DNA of 64,000 nt from Pseudanabaena sp. PCC 7367 (GTDB lineage: Bacteria; Cyanobacteriota; Cyanobacteriia; Pseudanabaenales; Pseudanabaenaceae): positions 1,674,001 through 1,738,000 of the forward strand of contig NC_019701.1 of the NCBI RefSeq assembly GCF_000317065.1, in the 5' to 3' direction. Made by a program: the position numbers and the translations under genes. Shown here piece by piece: positions 34,496 to 44,653 of the stretch (position 1 is its first letter; every line of letters begins with the position of its first letter). The notes under the pieces are model-generated. The model did not search any database and was not told the origin of the DNA. It worked only from the letters and a program-made list of their open reading frames with translations.

Positions 34496-34529
34496 CAAAA
34501 ACTCCGCCGCTCGTTTAGCAGGTCGGAGT
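34496..34529 (-). terminator. Rho-independent terminator downstream of petF
   Basis: On the minus strand ACTCCG pairs with CGGAGT. The stem is extended by CC/GG and GCT/AGC with single bulges, has an AAACG loop, and is followed by TTTTTG. It lies about 160 bp after the petF stop. Confidence 0.8.
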
Positions 34530-34688
34530 AAGGAAAGTAGAAAGAATACTTACCCATGCATACCATTAACTAATCAAATAATAACTAATCAAATAACTTA
34601 GTTAATTAAGTAAGAATCAGGTGATCCAAAGTTTGGCGGGGCACTGGGTCTAGCACCTGCCAAACAATCGATTGGATCAGTAGATCAA

Positions 34689-35867
<1,179 letters not shown>

Positions 35868-37214
35868 GTGCTGCAATCGGATCAGATCCTCCACGATCGC
35901 TATCAACTGCAACGTCAACTCGGCCACAACGCGGGTAGGCAAACCTGGTTGGCGATCGATCTTGAACTAAAAGAGCAAGTAGTGGTTAAGCTGCTCACCT
36001 TTGGCGGCGATGTGCAATGGGATGACCTCAAACTTTTTGAGCGGGAAGCCCAGGTCTTGCAACAACTCGATCACCCCTGCATACCCAAGTACCGCGATTA
36101 CTTTTCGATCGACGATCGGGCGCTGTGGTTTGGTCTGGTGCAGGATTATATCCCTGGTAACTCGCTCAAGGATTTGTTGGTTCAGGGTAAAAAGTTCACT
36201 GAAGCTGAAGTCAAGCAGATTGCGATCGAGATTTTAGAAATCCTCACCTATCTGCATGAGCTAAATCCAGCGGTGTTGCATCGAGATATCAAGCCCAGCA
36301 ATATTATTTATGGTGAGGATCAAAAGGTTTATTTAGTAGACTTTGGCGCAGTGCAGGATAAAGCCTCCGCCGAGGGTAAAACCTTCACCGTGGTGGGGAC
36401 ATATGGCTACGCACCGATCGAGCAGTTTGGTGGTCGGGCTGTCCCTGCGTCGGATCTTTATGCTTTGGGCGCAACGCTGATTCATTTGCTCACAGGGGTT
36501 TCGCCAGCGGAGCTACCCCAGGAGAATTTGAAGATTAAGTTTAAGAATCGCACTAGTTGCGATCGTAAGTTTGCTAAGTGGATTGATTATCTGATCGAAC
36601 CCTCAGTGGAAAAGCGTGTGCAGATTGCGAGGCAAGCCTCAGACCACTTATTAAATTTAAATGGCTATTTAGCTTCAGGATTTACACAGGAAAGAATTAG
36701 TAAGCCCAACAACAGTAGAATTATTGTCCAGCGAACCAGTGGAATACTTACGATCGTCATGCCAAGATTGAAATTCTCTATAGAAACTTTTGGTGTATAC
36801 TCCTTAGTCTTAATGTTTCTTTTTAGCTGGTTTCTGTCTATATTCTTTGAAGTTTTGAATTATACAAATGGAGCACTTAGATTATTTACTACAGTAGTAT
36901 TCTGGATTTTAATCGCAGCTATTTTTGGTGTTGTCATATACAAGTGTGTTTCCAGAGAAATTATTCATATAAGACGGCTTGGATATTTAATTGAGGAAGA
37001 TTTCTTGGGGCTAAGAATGAAACATTCAGAAAGCGACTACCCCATAACTTCAATAAATCAGCAAATGGCAATGTTTGATCATGAAGGAGATAAAGCGAAA
37101 TCTTTTATACGTTTAAAGACAAGTGAAGGGAACCATTATTTTGGTGCAGGGTTAACAAATGCTGAATATATTTGGCTTGAGCAAGAAATTAAGGACTTTT
37201 TAGGGCTTGAATAA
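35868..37214 (+). CDS. Serine/threonine protein kinase with C-terminal membrane segments
   Basis: A Hanks-type kinase domain spans about residues 12-260. It has a divergent glycine loop (QLGHNAGRQTWLAID), the ATP-binding Lys in VVVKLL, HRDIKPSNII (catalytic loop), VDFGAVQD (DFG), GTYGYAPIEQFGG (activation segment) and SDLYALGATLIHLLTG. Two hydrophobic segments follow at about 310-330 and 340-362, then a cytosolic tail of about 85 residues. The GTG at 35868 gives the N-terminus usual for cyanobacterial kinases (LQSDQILHDRYQLQRQLG) and has GAGGA upstream. A TTG at 35847 would add seven residues. Substrate unknown. The tail has lower G+C than the kinase domain. Confidence 0.88.
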   Translation: MLQSDQILHDRYQLQRQLGHNAGRQTWLAIDLELKEQVVVKLLTFGGDVQWDDLKLFEREAQVLQQLDHPCIPKYRDYFSIDDRALWFGLVQDYIPGNSLKDLLVQGKKFTEAEVKQIAIEILEILTYLHELNPAVLHRDIKPSNIIYGEDQKVYLVDFGAVQDKASAEGKTFTVVGTYGYAPIEQFGGRAVPASDLYALGATLIHLLTGVSPAELPQENLKIKFKNRTSCDRKFAKWIDYLIEPSVEKRVQIARQASDHLLNLNGYLASGFTQERISKPNNSRIIVQRTSGILTIVMPRLKFSIETFGVYSLVLMFLFSWFLSIFFEVLNYTNGALRLFTTVVFWILIAAIFGVVIYKCVSREIIHIRRLGYLIEEDFLGLRMKHSESDYPITSINQQMAMFDHEGDKAKSFIRLKTSEGNHYFGAGLTNAEYIWLEQEIKDFLGLE

Positions 37215-37271
37215 CAATCGATCGCAGCAATAAACCCCTGCTAAGTAAATAACAAGGGCCTGCAAAAAAAA

Positions 37272-37662
37272 TGGGGGTGGAGGGACTTGAACCCTCACGA
37301 CTTATAAGGTCAACGGATTTTCATTCTCCCGCAGCTTTCGCCACTGCCATGATTAAAAAACATCTATTAATCACGATCGGCTTTGAGAATTGGACTCTCC
37401 CTTTACCCTCGCCCTGGTTTATTTCCAGTCAAGCCAGAAAAAACACCACGTTAGGGTAGCTCCCGTCGAGTCTCTGCACCTTCCCACTGCTAAATAATTC
37501 AACAATGGGCTTGGCTCAGGATTGCCATACCAGCATTAGATCGCAAAATCTAAACTTACCAGGCTTAGGTTTCCCTGAATTTGAGAGCTGACACTTGCAA
37601 AATTTCTTTAGCAAGGCTCAATTTTCTTAAGTCCGCAGCGTCTACCATTCCGCCACACCCCC
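37272..37662 (-). tRNA. trnL-UAA: tRNA-Leu(UAA), interrupted by a group I intron
   Basis: The 5' exon is 37629-37662 (34 nt, GGGGGTGTGGCGG at its start) and the 3' exon 37272-37321 (50 nt). The spliced 84-nt molecule folds as a class II tRNA: 7-bp acceptor stem GGGGGTG/CACCCCC with A73, anticodon stem GCGGA/TCCGT, 7-nt loop CTTAAAA with anticodon TAA, a long variable arm and T-arm GTTCAAGTC. CCA is not encoded. The intron interrupts the anticodon after its first base, as in other cyanobacteria and chloroplasts. Confidence 0.95.
37322..37628 (-). ncRNA. Group I self-splicing intron in tRNA-Leu(UAA), 307 nt
   Basis: The exon upstream ends in U and the intron ends in G, as group I splicing requires. 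The interior contains the conserved core segment GACTCGACGGGAGCTACCC known from the Anabaena and chloroplast trnL introns. No endonuclease ORF is present. This intron is an ancient, vertically inherited element of cyanobacteria and plastids, used as a phylogenetic marker. Confidence 0.93.
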
Positions 37663-37772
37663 AAGCTTTGCTATTTTAGCGCAATCATTGCAAACCGGAG
37701 CGAAAAGATCGCCAACTTTGCCATTTCCTTTAGATTTAATAGTTTGAGTCAATTTGCTCAGGGCGATCGCTA

Positions 37773-38120
37773 CTAATCATTGCCATCGAGATCATCGGTT
37801 CGATCGGAACGGGGCACGATCGCTTCAAACTCCTGCGCCAGAGTGGGTACTTGCACCTCATCGGCGGCAATCTCCTTCAGCTCCTGTAACTTGGCCTCCA
37901 GGCGAGAAATCCGCTCGCCCAGGCGTTGTTGAATCCCCGCCGAGCCCGATCGCGTACAACTGCGGCACACCTCACCCAAAACCTTATCTCGATCGTTATG
38001 CAAGGCCGCAAACAAAAACTGATTATTCTTAGCCCGAATCGGCGTTGCTCTTTGGCCACAAATCACGCATTCAACCGGCACCTTGCCACCATAAACGCTC
38101 TTTTCCCAGCTAATGTGCAT
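37773..38120 (-). CDS. Small zinc-ribbon-like protein with C-terminal coiled coil
   Basis: 115 residues. Two CxxC pairs (CVIC near residue 18 and CRSC near 52) suggest a single zinc site. A predicted coiled coil follows at about 62-90 (LGERISRLEAKLQELKEIAAD), then an acidic tail. A GGAG lies just upstream of the ATG. The length and layout resemble conserved cyanobacterial proteins of unknown function. The neighbours (tRNA-Leu and a glycosyltransferase) give no functional hint. Confidence 0.7.
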   Translation of the reverse strand: MHISWEKSVYGGKVPVECVICGQRATPIRAKNNQFLFAALHNDRDKVLGEVCRSCTRSGSAGIQQRLGERISRLEAKLQELKEIAADEVQVPTLAQEFEAIVPRSDRTDDLDGND

Positions 38121-38248
38121 GTGCTCCTCTCATTTACCGACTTCACCAACTGCCAGTTTAGTTAGAAATATGCCTAATCTAAGCTCGATATTTAACCTTT
38201 ATCTCTAGGCTAACCTGTTTTGCTGGGATTATTAAGTATTTGAGATGA

Positions 38249-39097
38249 CTACAACAAGCCCCGATTGAAATGATTGCCCTTATATACCCAGAATGGTCGC
38301 ATAAAGGGGAAGGCAATTTCTGACCATTTGGTTACCTTGCGATCGCGGATACCCCGTAGCAACTTAGTATAATTTTTCAGCACCAATGCATCACGGATAC
38401 AATCAATCAGTGGATAGCTCTCGCCCACCAACCGCCAGCCATAGCCCTCATCCTGGCAGCGTTTTTTAAGTTGCTTGTAGGTGTAGTCGTGGGTGTGATA
38501 GACCCAGCCTTCACCATAGACAATTTCATTACCCTGGTGGTGTACCTGGCGCTGAAATCCTTTGTCCTCAAAGATCGACATCTTGCCAAAGGGGTGCTGC
38601 TGCCAGGCCGATCGGCGGATCGCTGCATTCACGGTCGAAAAGCCCATGTTGTGAAAACGGCTAATCCAGTTTTTAGACTCGGAAGTAAAATAAAACGTCT
38701 CGCCGCAGGAATCCCAGAAAAAACGATGCATATCAAGGCGCTCACGGATGCCACCCTGCACCGCCAGCAAATTCTCATCCTGGTTAAAGGGCTCCACCAT
38801 TTGCTCAAGCCAGTTTCGATCGCCTGGTTCGGCATCTTGATTAATAAAAATCAACACCTTGCCAGAGGCAGCAGCGGCGGCCTGATCACGGGTGAGGCCA
38901 TGATTAAAAGTGCTATTGGGGATTTCCAACAGCTTGACCGGAAATTCATTGATGATGGCGATCGTATCTGGCCGGGAACCCGAATCAATGATCACTACCT
39001 CATATGCTTTGTTGGTCTGCTGTGCATAAATCGCTTGAAGGGTTTTACGCAGCAACTCGCCGCCATTGTAGGTGGGGATAATAATACTTGCTTCCAT
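38249..39097 (-). CDS. Glycosyltransferase family 2, rhamnosyltransferase-like
   Basis: 282 residues with a GT-A fold. The nucleotide-sugar motifs are ASIIIPTYNGG at the N-terminus, VIIDSGS, and NQDAEP (metal-binding region) near residue 100. GFSTVNAAIRRSAW and FEDKGFQRQVHHQG form the acceptor side with the catalytic acidic residue. The pattern HGLTRDQAAAAA is typical of rhamnosyltransferases of the RfbF/RfbN group. dTDP-sugar supply is suggested by rfbB 10 kb away. Probably membrane-associated, acting on surface polysaccharide. Confidence 0.82.
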   Translation of the reverse strand: MEASIIIPTYNGGELLRKTLQAIYAQQTNKAYEVVIIDSGSRPDTIAIINEFPVKLLEIPNSTFNHGLTRDQAAAAASGKVLIFINQDAEPGDRNWLEQMVEPFNQDENLLAVQGGIRERLDMHRFFWDSCGETFYFTSESKNWISRFHNMGFSTVNAAIRRSAWQQHPFGKMSIFEDKGFQRQVHHQGNEIVYGEGWVYHTHDYTYKQLKKRCQDEGYGWRLVGESYPLIDCIRDALVLKNYTKLLRGIRDRKVTKWSEIAFPFMRPFWVYKGNHFNRGLL

Positions 39098-39270
39098 TGG
39101 TTCAGACTAGATGCCCACTTGGTATAAGAACAATTCTGAGTTGCTTGATTAGCTTGATTACTTAACAGAATAATTGAAATGCAATTACCCGATCGTGAGG
39201 ATTCGGCAAGATTAGATGCTGATAAGCGATCCCGTGAAAATATCTATGGTGCAGTTTACCGCTAATCCTT

Positions 39271-39302
39271 AATATTTTGTAACTTAAATATTTTGTAACT
39301 TA
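39271..39302. repeat. 16-bp direct tandem repeat, two copies
   Basis: AATATTTTGTAACTTA occurs at 39271-39286 and again at 39287-39302 without mismatch. It lies in the spacer between the peptide-binding lipoprotein gene and the glycosyltransferase gene. Confidence 0.9.
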
Positions 39303-39369
39303 ATATGTCCCTCAGCACAACTCAGGGGCAAAGCGATCGCAATTAAATTGGTTAGTAACTGACTCGATA

Positions 39370-41016
39370 TCACTTACTAATCGACCAATAGGGTAATTGT
39401 TGGGTTGGCTCGATCGTTACGCCCTTTATGCCTTTCCCAGCAAATGCATATTCTTTGTTTTGCCACAGCGGAATAAACGGCACATCCCGCGCCAGGATTT
39501 CTTGAATTCTTCCTAACATCTGGTTTCGCTCGATCGGGTCTTGCTCGATTCGCTGCTGGGCGATCAATTTGTTCATCTCTTCATTGTTGTAAAAAGAACC
39601 CCAATATTTGGTGCTGCCATCAATGCAACCATTTTCGTCGGCCTCATTACAGCGGAGAAAAGGCGAGATGAAGTTGTCAGGGTCAAAAAAGTCAGGAATC
39701 CAATCCAGCAAAAAGGTGGGATATGCGCCCTCTTCAATGAAAGCATAGGCGGTGGTTTTCGGCACTTTATCTAATTTCACCTTGATGATATTGCCCAAAT
39801 TACGCTCGATCACTGCCTTGAGCGTACTAACCACCAGATCGCCACTACCGGCATATTGGGGGGGATACCACAAATTCAATAGCAAAGGATTTTGGTCAGA
39901 ATAGCCAGCCTCTGCTAGTAATTGCCGCGCCAGTTCACCATTGCCATCGCCATATCGTTCTTGAAAAGTAGGCTTATAGGCATTGAATGTGATCGGCACC
40001 ATGCTATAAACCGGCGTGCGTTGATTCAGGAATACCCGTTTTTGCAGCAAAGGCCGATCGATCGCCGCCGCGATCGCCTGTCGCACTCGCACATCATCCA
40101 AGGGTGGCTGCTTCACATTTACCACCATAAATAAAAGCGTTGCCCCCTGGCCCGATGTCACTGTCCAACCTTCGGCAGCAGCGTTATCTTCAATATTCTT
40201 GATCTGGGTGGGGCTGAGGGTTTGAAATGCCACATCCACCGCCCCGGTTTTAAAGGCATTGAGCAGATTGCCATTGGAGGAAATAAACTGCATGTCGATC
40301 CCAGCGTTGGCAGGCTTTTCGCCCCAATAATCCGCGAACGCATCCAGGCGCAATACATTGCCTTCTTTATATTCAATGAGCTGATATGGGCCAGTGCCGA
40401 CCAGGTTATTCGGCTGAAATTCTGTACTTTCAGCATAGGCCGTCGGGGAGATCGCCCCCGCTCCCGTAAAGGCAAGCAGCTTGGGGAAAAATTGCAGCGG
40501 CTGTTTGAGTTTGATTACCAGTTCTGTGACTGAGGTAGCCTCCACCGATTCCACATCATCGAGCAGGAAAGAAGGAGAACCATCTAGATCGATAAACCGT
40601 TGCAACGAAAACGCCATCGCCGTCGCATCAAAATCAGTCCCATCATGGAATTTAACCCCCTCCCGAATTGGGATCCGATAGGTTAAACCATCGGCGCTAA
40701 TCTCAGGTAGGGCAGTTGCCAATTGGGGCACAATTTCGGTTGTACCGGGGGCATAGGTATAGAGCCGATCGAGCGTATTAAATAATATATTGCCGGAGAG
40801 TAACTCAAAGGCATCGGCGGGATCGAGGGTACGCAATTCACCGATCGTGCCGATCGTGATCCGGTTCGCTGCATTCGTGCCAGTGGGATCAGGGGCATTG
40901 GGCTGATTACCAACATTACTACAAGCAAAAAGAATGCTGACTAGCAGCAGGCTAACCAGCACATATTTTAAAAACTTGAAGCCACGCTTAAACCAACGTT
41001 TGATCGTGTAATTCAC
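39370..41016 (-). CDS. Peptide-type ABC transporter substrate-binding lipoprotein (SBP_bac_5)
   Basis: 548 residues. The N-terminus has positive residues, a hydrophobic segment and a lipobox ending in LFAC (about residue 32), so it should be lipid-anchored at the periplasmic face. The mature part matches family 5 solute-binding proteins (DppA/OppA/NikA): REGVKFHDGTDF, NNLVGTGPYQLIEY, QAIAAAIDRPLL and FLPIPLWQ-like FIPLWQNKEYAF. The start is GTG. It lies 24 bp downstream of the A-type Fe-S protein gene on the same strand, so the two are probably co-transcribed. No permease or ATPase gene is adjacent. Confidence 0.9.
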   Translation of the reverse strand: MNYTIKRWFKRGFKFLKYVLVSLLLVSILFACSNVGNQPNAPDPTGTNAANRITIGTIGELRTLDPADAFELLSGNILFNTLDRLYTYAPGTTEIVPQLATALPEISADGLTYRIPIREGVKFHDGTDFDATAMAFSLQRFIDLDGSPSFLLDDVESVEATSVTELVIKLKQPLQFFPKLLAFTGAGAISPTAYAESTEFQPNNLVGTGPYQLIEYKEGNVLRLDAFADYWGEKPANAGIDMQFISSNGNLLNAFKTGAVDVAFQTLSPTQIKNIEDNAAAEGWTVTSGQGATLLFMVVNVKQPPLDDVRVRQAIAAAIDRPLLQKRVFLNQRTPVYSMVPITFNAYKPTFQERYGDGNGELARQLLAEAGYSDQNPLLLNLWYPPQYAGSGDLVVSTLKAVIERNLGNIIKVKLDKVPKTTAYAFIEEGAYPTFLLDWIPDFFDPDNFISPFLRCNEADENGCIDGSTKYWGSFYNNEEMNKLIAQQRIEQDPIERNQMLGRIQEILARDVPFIPLWQNKEYAFAGKGIKGVTIEPTQQLPYWSISK

Positions 41017-41040
41017 TTAATGGCACTTAAATTTAAATAA

Positions 41041-41394
41041 CTAGCTACAGCTAACTGGCTCGCCCACTTCTTTGGGGGTTGCGAACGAAGTACCACAGCT
41101 ACAGGACTTACTAGCATTGGGATTGCGGAATCTAAACCCACCCCCCATCAGATCTTCGGTGTAGTCAAGCTCTAGCCCCTTAAGCTGGCCTAAATCTTCT
41201 TCACCAATCACAATATTCACGCCACTACATTCATACTCATGATCGGTGGCTTGTAGCTGATCGGCAAATTCCATCACATAGGACAGGCCAGAACACCCCC
41301 CCTTTTTGATCCCTAACCTCAATGGCGCTGTGGTACTTTTTTGATTTTGCAGGCTTCTAACCCGGCTAACTGCGGCTTCAGTAAGAACGATCAT
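41041..41394 (-). CDS. A-type iron-sulfur cluster carrier (IscA/SufA/ErpA family)
   Basis: This 117-residue protein has the HesB fold and the three ligand cysteines: one in KKGGCSGLSYVM and two in the C-terminal SCSCGTSF. A-type carriers deliver iron or Fe-S clusters to target proteins; in cyanobacteria IscA and SufA are non-essential and linked to iron and redox sensing. It is the first gene of a probable two-gene unit with the peptide-binding lipoprotein. An 11-bp triple repeat lies immediately upstream of the ATG. Confidence 0.93.
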   Translation of the reverse strand: MIVLTEAAVSRVRSLQNQKSTTAPLRLGIKKGGCSGLSYVMEFADQLQATDHEYECSGVNIVIGEEDLGQLKGLELDYTEDLMGGGFRFRNPNASKSCSCGTSFATPKEVGEPVSCS

Positions 41395-41425
41395 ATCCAG
41401 AACCTCTTTGTTTATCTATACTATG

Positions 41426-41458
41426 CAATATTTGGGCAATATTTGGGCAATATTTGGG
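41426..41458. repeat. 11-bp tandem repeat, three perfect copies
   Basis: CAATATTTGGG occurs at 41426-41436, 41437-41447 and 41448-41458. It lies 32 bp upstream of the start codon of the A-type Fe-S carrier gene, so it falls inside its leader or promoter. Confidence 0.93.
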
Positions 41459-41639
41459 CGATGAGCTGATTAATCTGCAAGTAAATCCAGATGTTATGTG
41501 AGTCATGGGTTTGATTGTTCTAGACAACCAACCCAGGTTTGGAGCGATTAGCCAGATGAATTTAGGCAAAGATATCACCAATCCGCAACCAGCTAATTAT
41601 CTTTGAGCCATCTGCATGGGCAGATCTATGCTAATCAGC

Positions 41640-41843
41640 TTAATCATCAACTACAACCAAAGCTATACTAGCAAGAGCAACATTGGTATATCCGGCTACC
41701 TTTACAAACTTATACAAAGGCTTAGTCAGTAAACACTTGTGAACACCCAGTTTACGCACTCCCTTATCCAGGAATAGGCCAGAGAACAGGTGGAAATCGC
41801 GGTGGGCTCTGATTACCTTAGCTAGTTTCTTTTTACAAAGCAT
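41640..41843 (-). CDS. Doubtful small basic protein
   Basis: A 67-codon frame with ATG at 41843 and a GGGAAAG about ten bases upstream. The product is basic at the N-terminus (MLCKKKLAKVIRAHRD) with a weakly hydrophobic end (VALASIALVVV). No family is recognised and the surrounding DNA is otherwise non-coding. It may be a gene remnant or chance. Confidence 0.3.
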   Translation of the reverse strand: MLCKKKLAKVIRAHRDFHLFSGLFLDKGVRKLGVHKCLLTKPLYKFVKVAGYTNVALASIALVVVDD

Positions 41844-42202
41844 ATTTTCTACTTTCCCGATCGCGTCTAATTGAAATCTAACTTAAGCGGATTTAACAGA
41901 GTCTAGACTTATAATTTTACTACGATCGGATTGGGGTTGGTTTATGTAGCCAATTATAGACAAATATATATGGCTGTGCGATTTATTAGCGATTTTGTTT
42001 ATGGCTAATGAAGATATATTAACTTGAAAGCCAGGTAGTTGGGAGTTAAGCAATTTAGTAGATGTTGCCACTGTATTGATTCATAACTCAGGTCATCCAG
42101 GTCATTTGTAATGCCGATCCATTACCGATCCATTTAAGTCCCTTCAAGCCATTTGATTTCTTTGATTCATAAGTATTTTAGTGTTTTGATCCCCTAAGTA
42201 TT

Positions 42203-43369
42203 ATGCAGTTTGCCGATCGCCTTAAATCTCTGAGTGCCAATGTATTTGCCGACATGGATGTGGCCAAGGCAGCCGCGATCGCAGCAGACCAGCACTTAAT
42301 CGATCTGTCTTTGGGTTCCTCTGACCTGCCGACGGAAGGGTATATTCTGGAAGCGATCGCCCAGGCACTCCAAGACCCCACCACCCACGGCTATGCATTG
42401 TTCCAAAGCACTAGAGATTTTCGGGTGGCGGCAGCAAATTGGTATGCCCAAAAGTTTGGGATTACGGTTGACCCAGATACGGAAGTTCTGGCGCTAATTG
42501 GCTCCCAAGAAGGCACTGCCCATTTGCCCTTAGCATTGCTCAACCCCGGTGATTTTGCCCTGTTGCAAGATCCTGGCTACCCCTCTCACTATGGCGGTGT
42601 TTATTTAGCCAGTGGTCAAATGTATGGGATGCCGCTGCTGGCGGAGCATAATTTTTTGCCTGTGTTTAGTGATATCCCTACGCCTGTATTACAATCGGCC
42701 AAAATGATGGTGTTGAGCTATCCCCACAATCCCACCGCCGCGATCGCTAACTTAGACTTTTTCACTGAGGCCGTGGAATTTTGCCAGCAGTATAACCTTG
42801 CGCTGGTGCATGATTTTCCCTATGTAGATCTGGTGTTTGATCGCAGTCAACCGCCTTCGATTTTGCAAGCCGATCGGCAGCGGCAAGTGGCGATCGAATT
42901 TTTCACCATGTCCAAGTCCTATAATATGGGCGGCTTTCGGGTTGGCTTTGCGATCGGTAATCAGGCTTTAATCAAGGCATTGCGGCAGGTGAAGGCGGCA
43001 GTTGATTTTAATCAATATCGGGGCATTTTGCGGGGCGCGATCGTTGCTTTAGCAGGAAGTCAAGAGCCGATCGATCGGATGGTGCAAACTTTTCAGGATC
43101 GCCGCGATGCAATGGTCAAGGCTTTGGCGGAAATTGGCTGGAAAGTACCAACCCCAAGCGCAACGATGTATATCTGGGCGCGATTGCCAGAGCGGTTTGC
43201 ATCTGACTCAGTTAAATTCTGCCAGGATTTAGTTCAGGCCACTGGGGTTGCCCTCTCACCTGGTAAAGGGTTTGGCAAAAGTGGCGAAGGTTATGTGCGT
43301 TTTGCCCTGGTGCATCCGCCATCGGTGTTGCAGGAGTCGGCGCGGCGGATTGGTGAGTTTATTAACTAA
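42203..43369 (+). CDS. PLP-dependent class I/II aminotransferase (LL-diaminopimelate or aspartate aminotransferase-like)
   Basis: 388 residues of fold-type I. The key sites are IGSQEGTAH, LQDPGYPSHYGGV, SYPHNPTAA (Asn contacting PLP), VHDFPYVDLVF (Asp), the Schiff-base Lys in FFTMSKSYNMGGFRVGF and a C-terminal Arg in GYVRFALVHP. The order and spacing match the aminotransferases annotated in cyanobacteria as LL-diaminopimelate aminotransferase paralogues. The exact substrate cannot be read from the sequence. It converges with the zeta-toxin-like gene, 18 bp apart. Confidence 0.85.
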   Translation: MQFADRLKSLSANVFADMDVAKAAAIAADQHLIDLSLGSSDLPTEGYILEAIAQALQDPTTHGYALFQSTRDFRVAAANWYAQKFGITVDPDTEVLALIGSQEGTAHLPLALLNPGDFALLQDPGYPSHYGGVYLASGQMYGMPLLAEHNFLPVFSDIPTPVLQSAKMMVLSYPHNPTAAIANLDFFTEAVEFCQQYNLALVHDFPYVDLVFDRSQPPSILQADRQRQVAIEFFTMSKSYNMGGFRVGFAIGNQALIKALRQVKAAVDFNQYRGILRGAIVALAGSQEPIDRMVQTFQDRRDAMVKALAEIGWKVPTPSATMYIWARLPERFASDSVKFCQDLVQATGVALSPGKGFGKSGEGYVRFALVHPPSVLQESARRIGEFIN

Positions 43370-43387
43370 CCTTCAATTAAACATTAA

Positions 43388-44653
43388 CTAAAGCTGGCCT
43401 GCTTTCAATCGCGCCAGGAAGTCAGCATTCCGAAATTGGGGCTCCCCCTTTTCATACCTGGCCACCAGGGGCGGTTCCTTGCCAAACTCCACGTTAGTGT
43501 CATAGAGATAACCGCGATCGGCAGCGATCACGACCTGTTCGGCATGTTGCGCGATTTTTTCATAGGAATCTGTTACCACCTCTAGCGGGATAAACCGACC
43601 AGTGCGTTCCCCCCGGTTGATCACCCGTTCCACACCAATTTGGGCAGGCAACATTGCCCCAATCACGGTCACATGGTAGCCCCGCGATTGCAGGATACTA
43701 ATTAACTTCAGCGCCTCTTCACGATCAGAAAGAGTGCCATCCCAGCAAAAACTCCGCTGAGTTTGGATCGACTCATTGCGGGTACGTCTGGCCAACAAAG
43801 ATGATTCCTCATGGACACGACTGGCAGTGAGGCGATCTTTCGCTGCCAAACCTGCCTGGTATTCGGCAAAATCAGCCTTGAAATCATCGGCATTAATGAT
43901 CGTGCCCGCCTGGCATAGATCGAGCTGCCGCAGTACCGTGCTTTTACCAGAACCAGGGCCACCCATGGTTAGGATCGCTTCTAGTTGTTCACTTTGAGCC
44001 ACAGACTGCGCCAAGCGTTGCGCCACCAGAAATTCATATAGTAACTGCCGCTCGATATTGTCTGCGTAGGTGGTCAGGGTGCCGTTACGATCGACCCTGG
44101 GGTCAACCATCCCATCCAAACCATCCCGCCAGGGGGAATAGGTGGGATTCAGCTCGGCAATGAAGCGATCGGTAGAGTCGATTTTCTCCGCATATTGTTT
44201 AATAATTCCATAGCACGATGTCCCTTCACCACAGGGATCAAACCGCCGTTGGTTGGCCTCCGCTAACATCAGCCCTACGATCGTCTGGCGATATTCAAAT
44301 GCCCGTTCTAAGCGTGGGTCAATCGCGCCCTGTGATCGCTCAAGCGAGGGAGCAATTTCAGCGGCGATCGCATTATTACCAAGGTCAATCAGACGCTTAG
44401 CAGAATTAGGGGCATTATTATCATGACCGCTAAGGCGAGATGGGGAGAGGTTTTGCCCTGGATTTGCAGCAACTGTACTCGTGATCAGACTGGCTGATTT
44501 GGCAGGATTAGCATGGGTTAAAAACAGGCGATCGCCATTGCTATCAATGTTATTAAAGGCAATGGGCATAATCGCAAACACGATCGCTGCCAAAATAAAT
44601 AGCTTGCTCTTTTTGAGGATTTTGGTGCTTAGTCGGCTTTGGGATCGCGGCAT
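43388..44653 (-). CDS. Zeta-toxin-like P-loop kinase with N-terminal membrane anchor
   Basis: The 421-residue protein starts with a basic segment and one hydrophobic helix (about 17-33) with no clear cleavage site, so it is probably a signal anchor. Residues 40-225 are a helical region of unknown role. From 226 the sequence matches zeta-type kinases: Walker A GGPGSGKST (231-239), INADDFK (253-259), a helix with conserved ASRVHEES, CWDGTLSD, then GYHVTVIGAMLP and Arg residues (VINRGERTGR) where zeta toxins have theirs. Zeta toxins phosphorylate UDP-GlcNAc. No epsilon-type antitoxin gene is adjacent. The membrane topology is unusual for an ATP-using enzyme. Confidence 0.72.
   Translation of the reverse strand: MPRSQSRLSTKILKKSKLFILAAIVFAIMPIAFNNIDSNGDRLFLTHANPAKSASLITSTVAANPGQNLSPSRLSGHDNNAPNSAKRLIDLGNNAIAAEIAPSLERSQGAIDPRLERAFEYRQTIVGLMLAEANQRRFDPCGEGTSCYGIIKQYAEKIDSTDRFIAELNPTYSPWRDGLDGMVDPRVDRNGTLTTYADNIERQLLYEFLVAQRLAQSVAQSEQLEAILTMGGPGSGKSTVLRQLDLCQAGTIINADDFKADFAEYQAGLAAKDRLTASRVHEESSLLARRTRNESIQTQRSFCWDGTLSDREEALKLISILQSRGYHVTVIGAMLPAQIGVERVINRGERTGRFIPLEVVTDSYEKIAQHAEQVVIAADRGYLYDTNVEFGKEPPLVARYEKGEPQFRNADFLARLKAGQL

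Larger units (their letters stand above)
41395..42202. other. Long intergenic region with repeats and one doubtful ORF
   Basis: 808 bp between divergent genes. It contains the 11-bp array at 41426-41458, a doubtful 67-codon frame at 41640-41843 and another 11-bp duplication (CCGATCCATTA at 42114-42124 and 42125-42135, last base changed). Confidence 0.5.
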
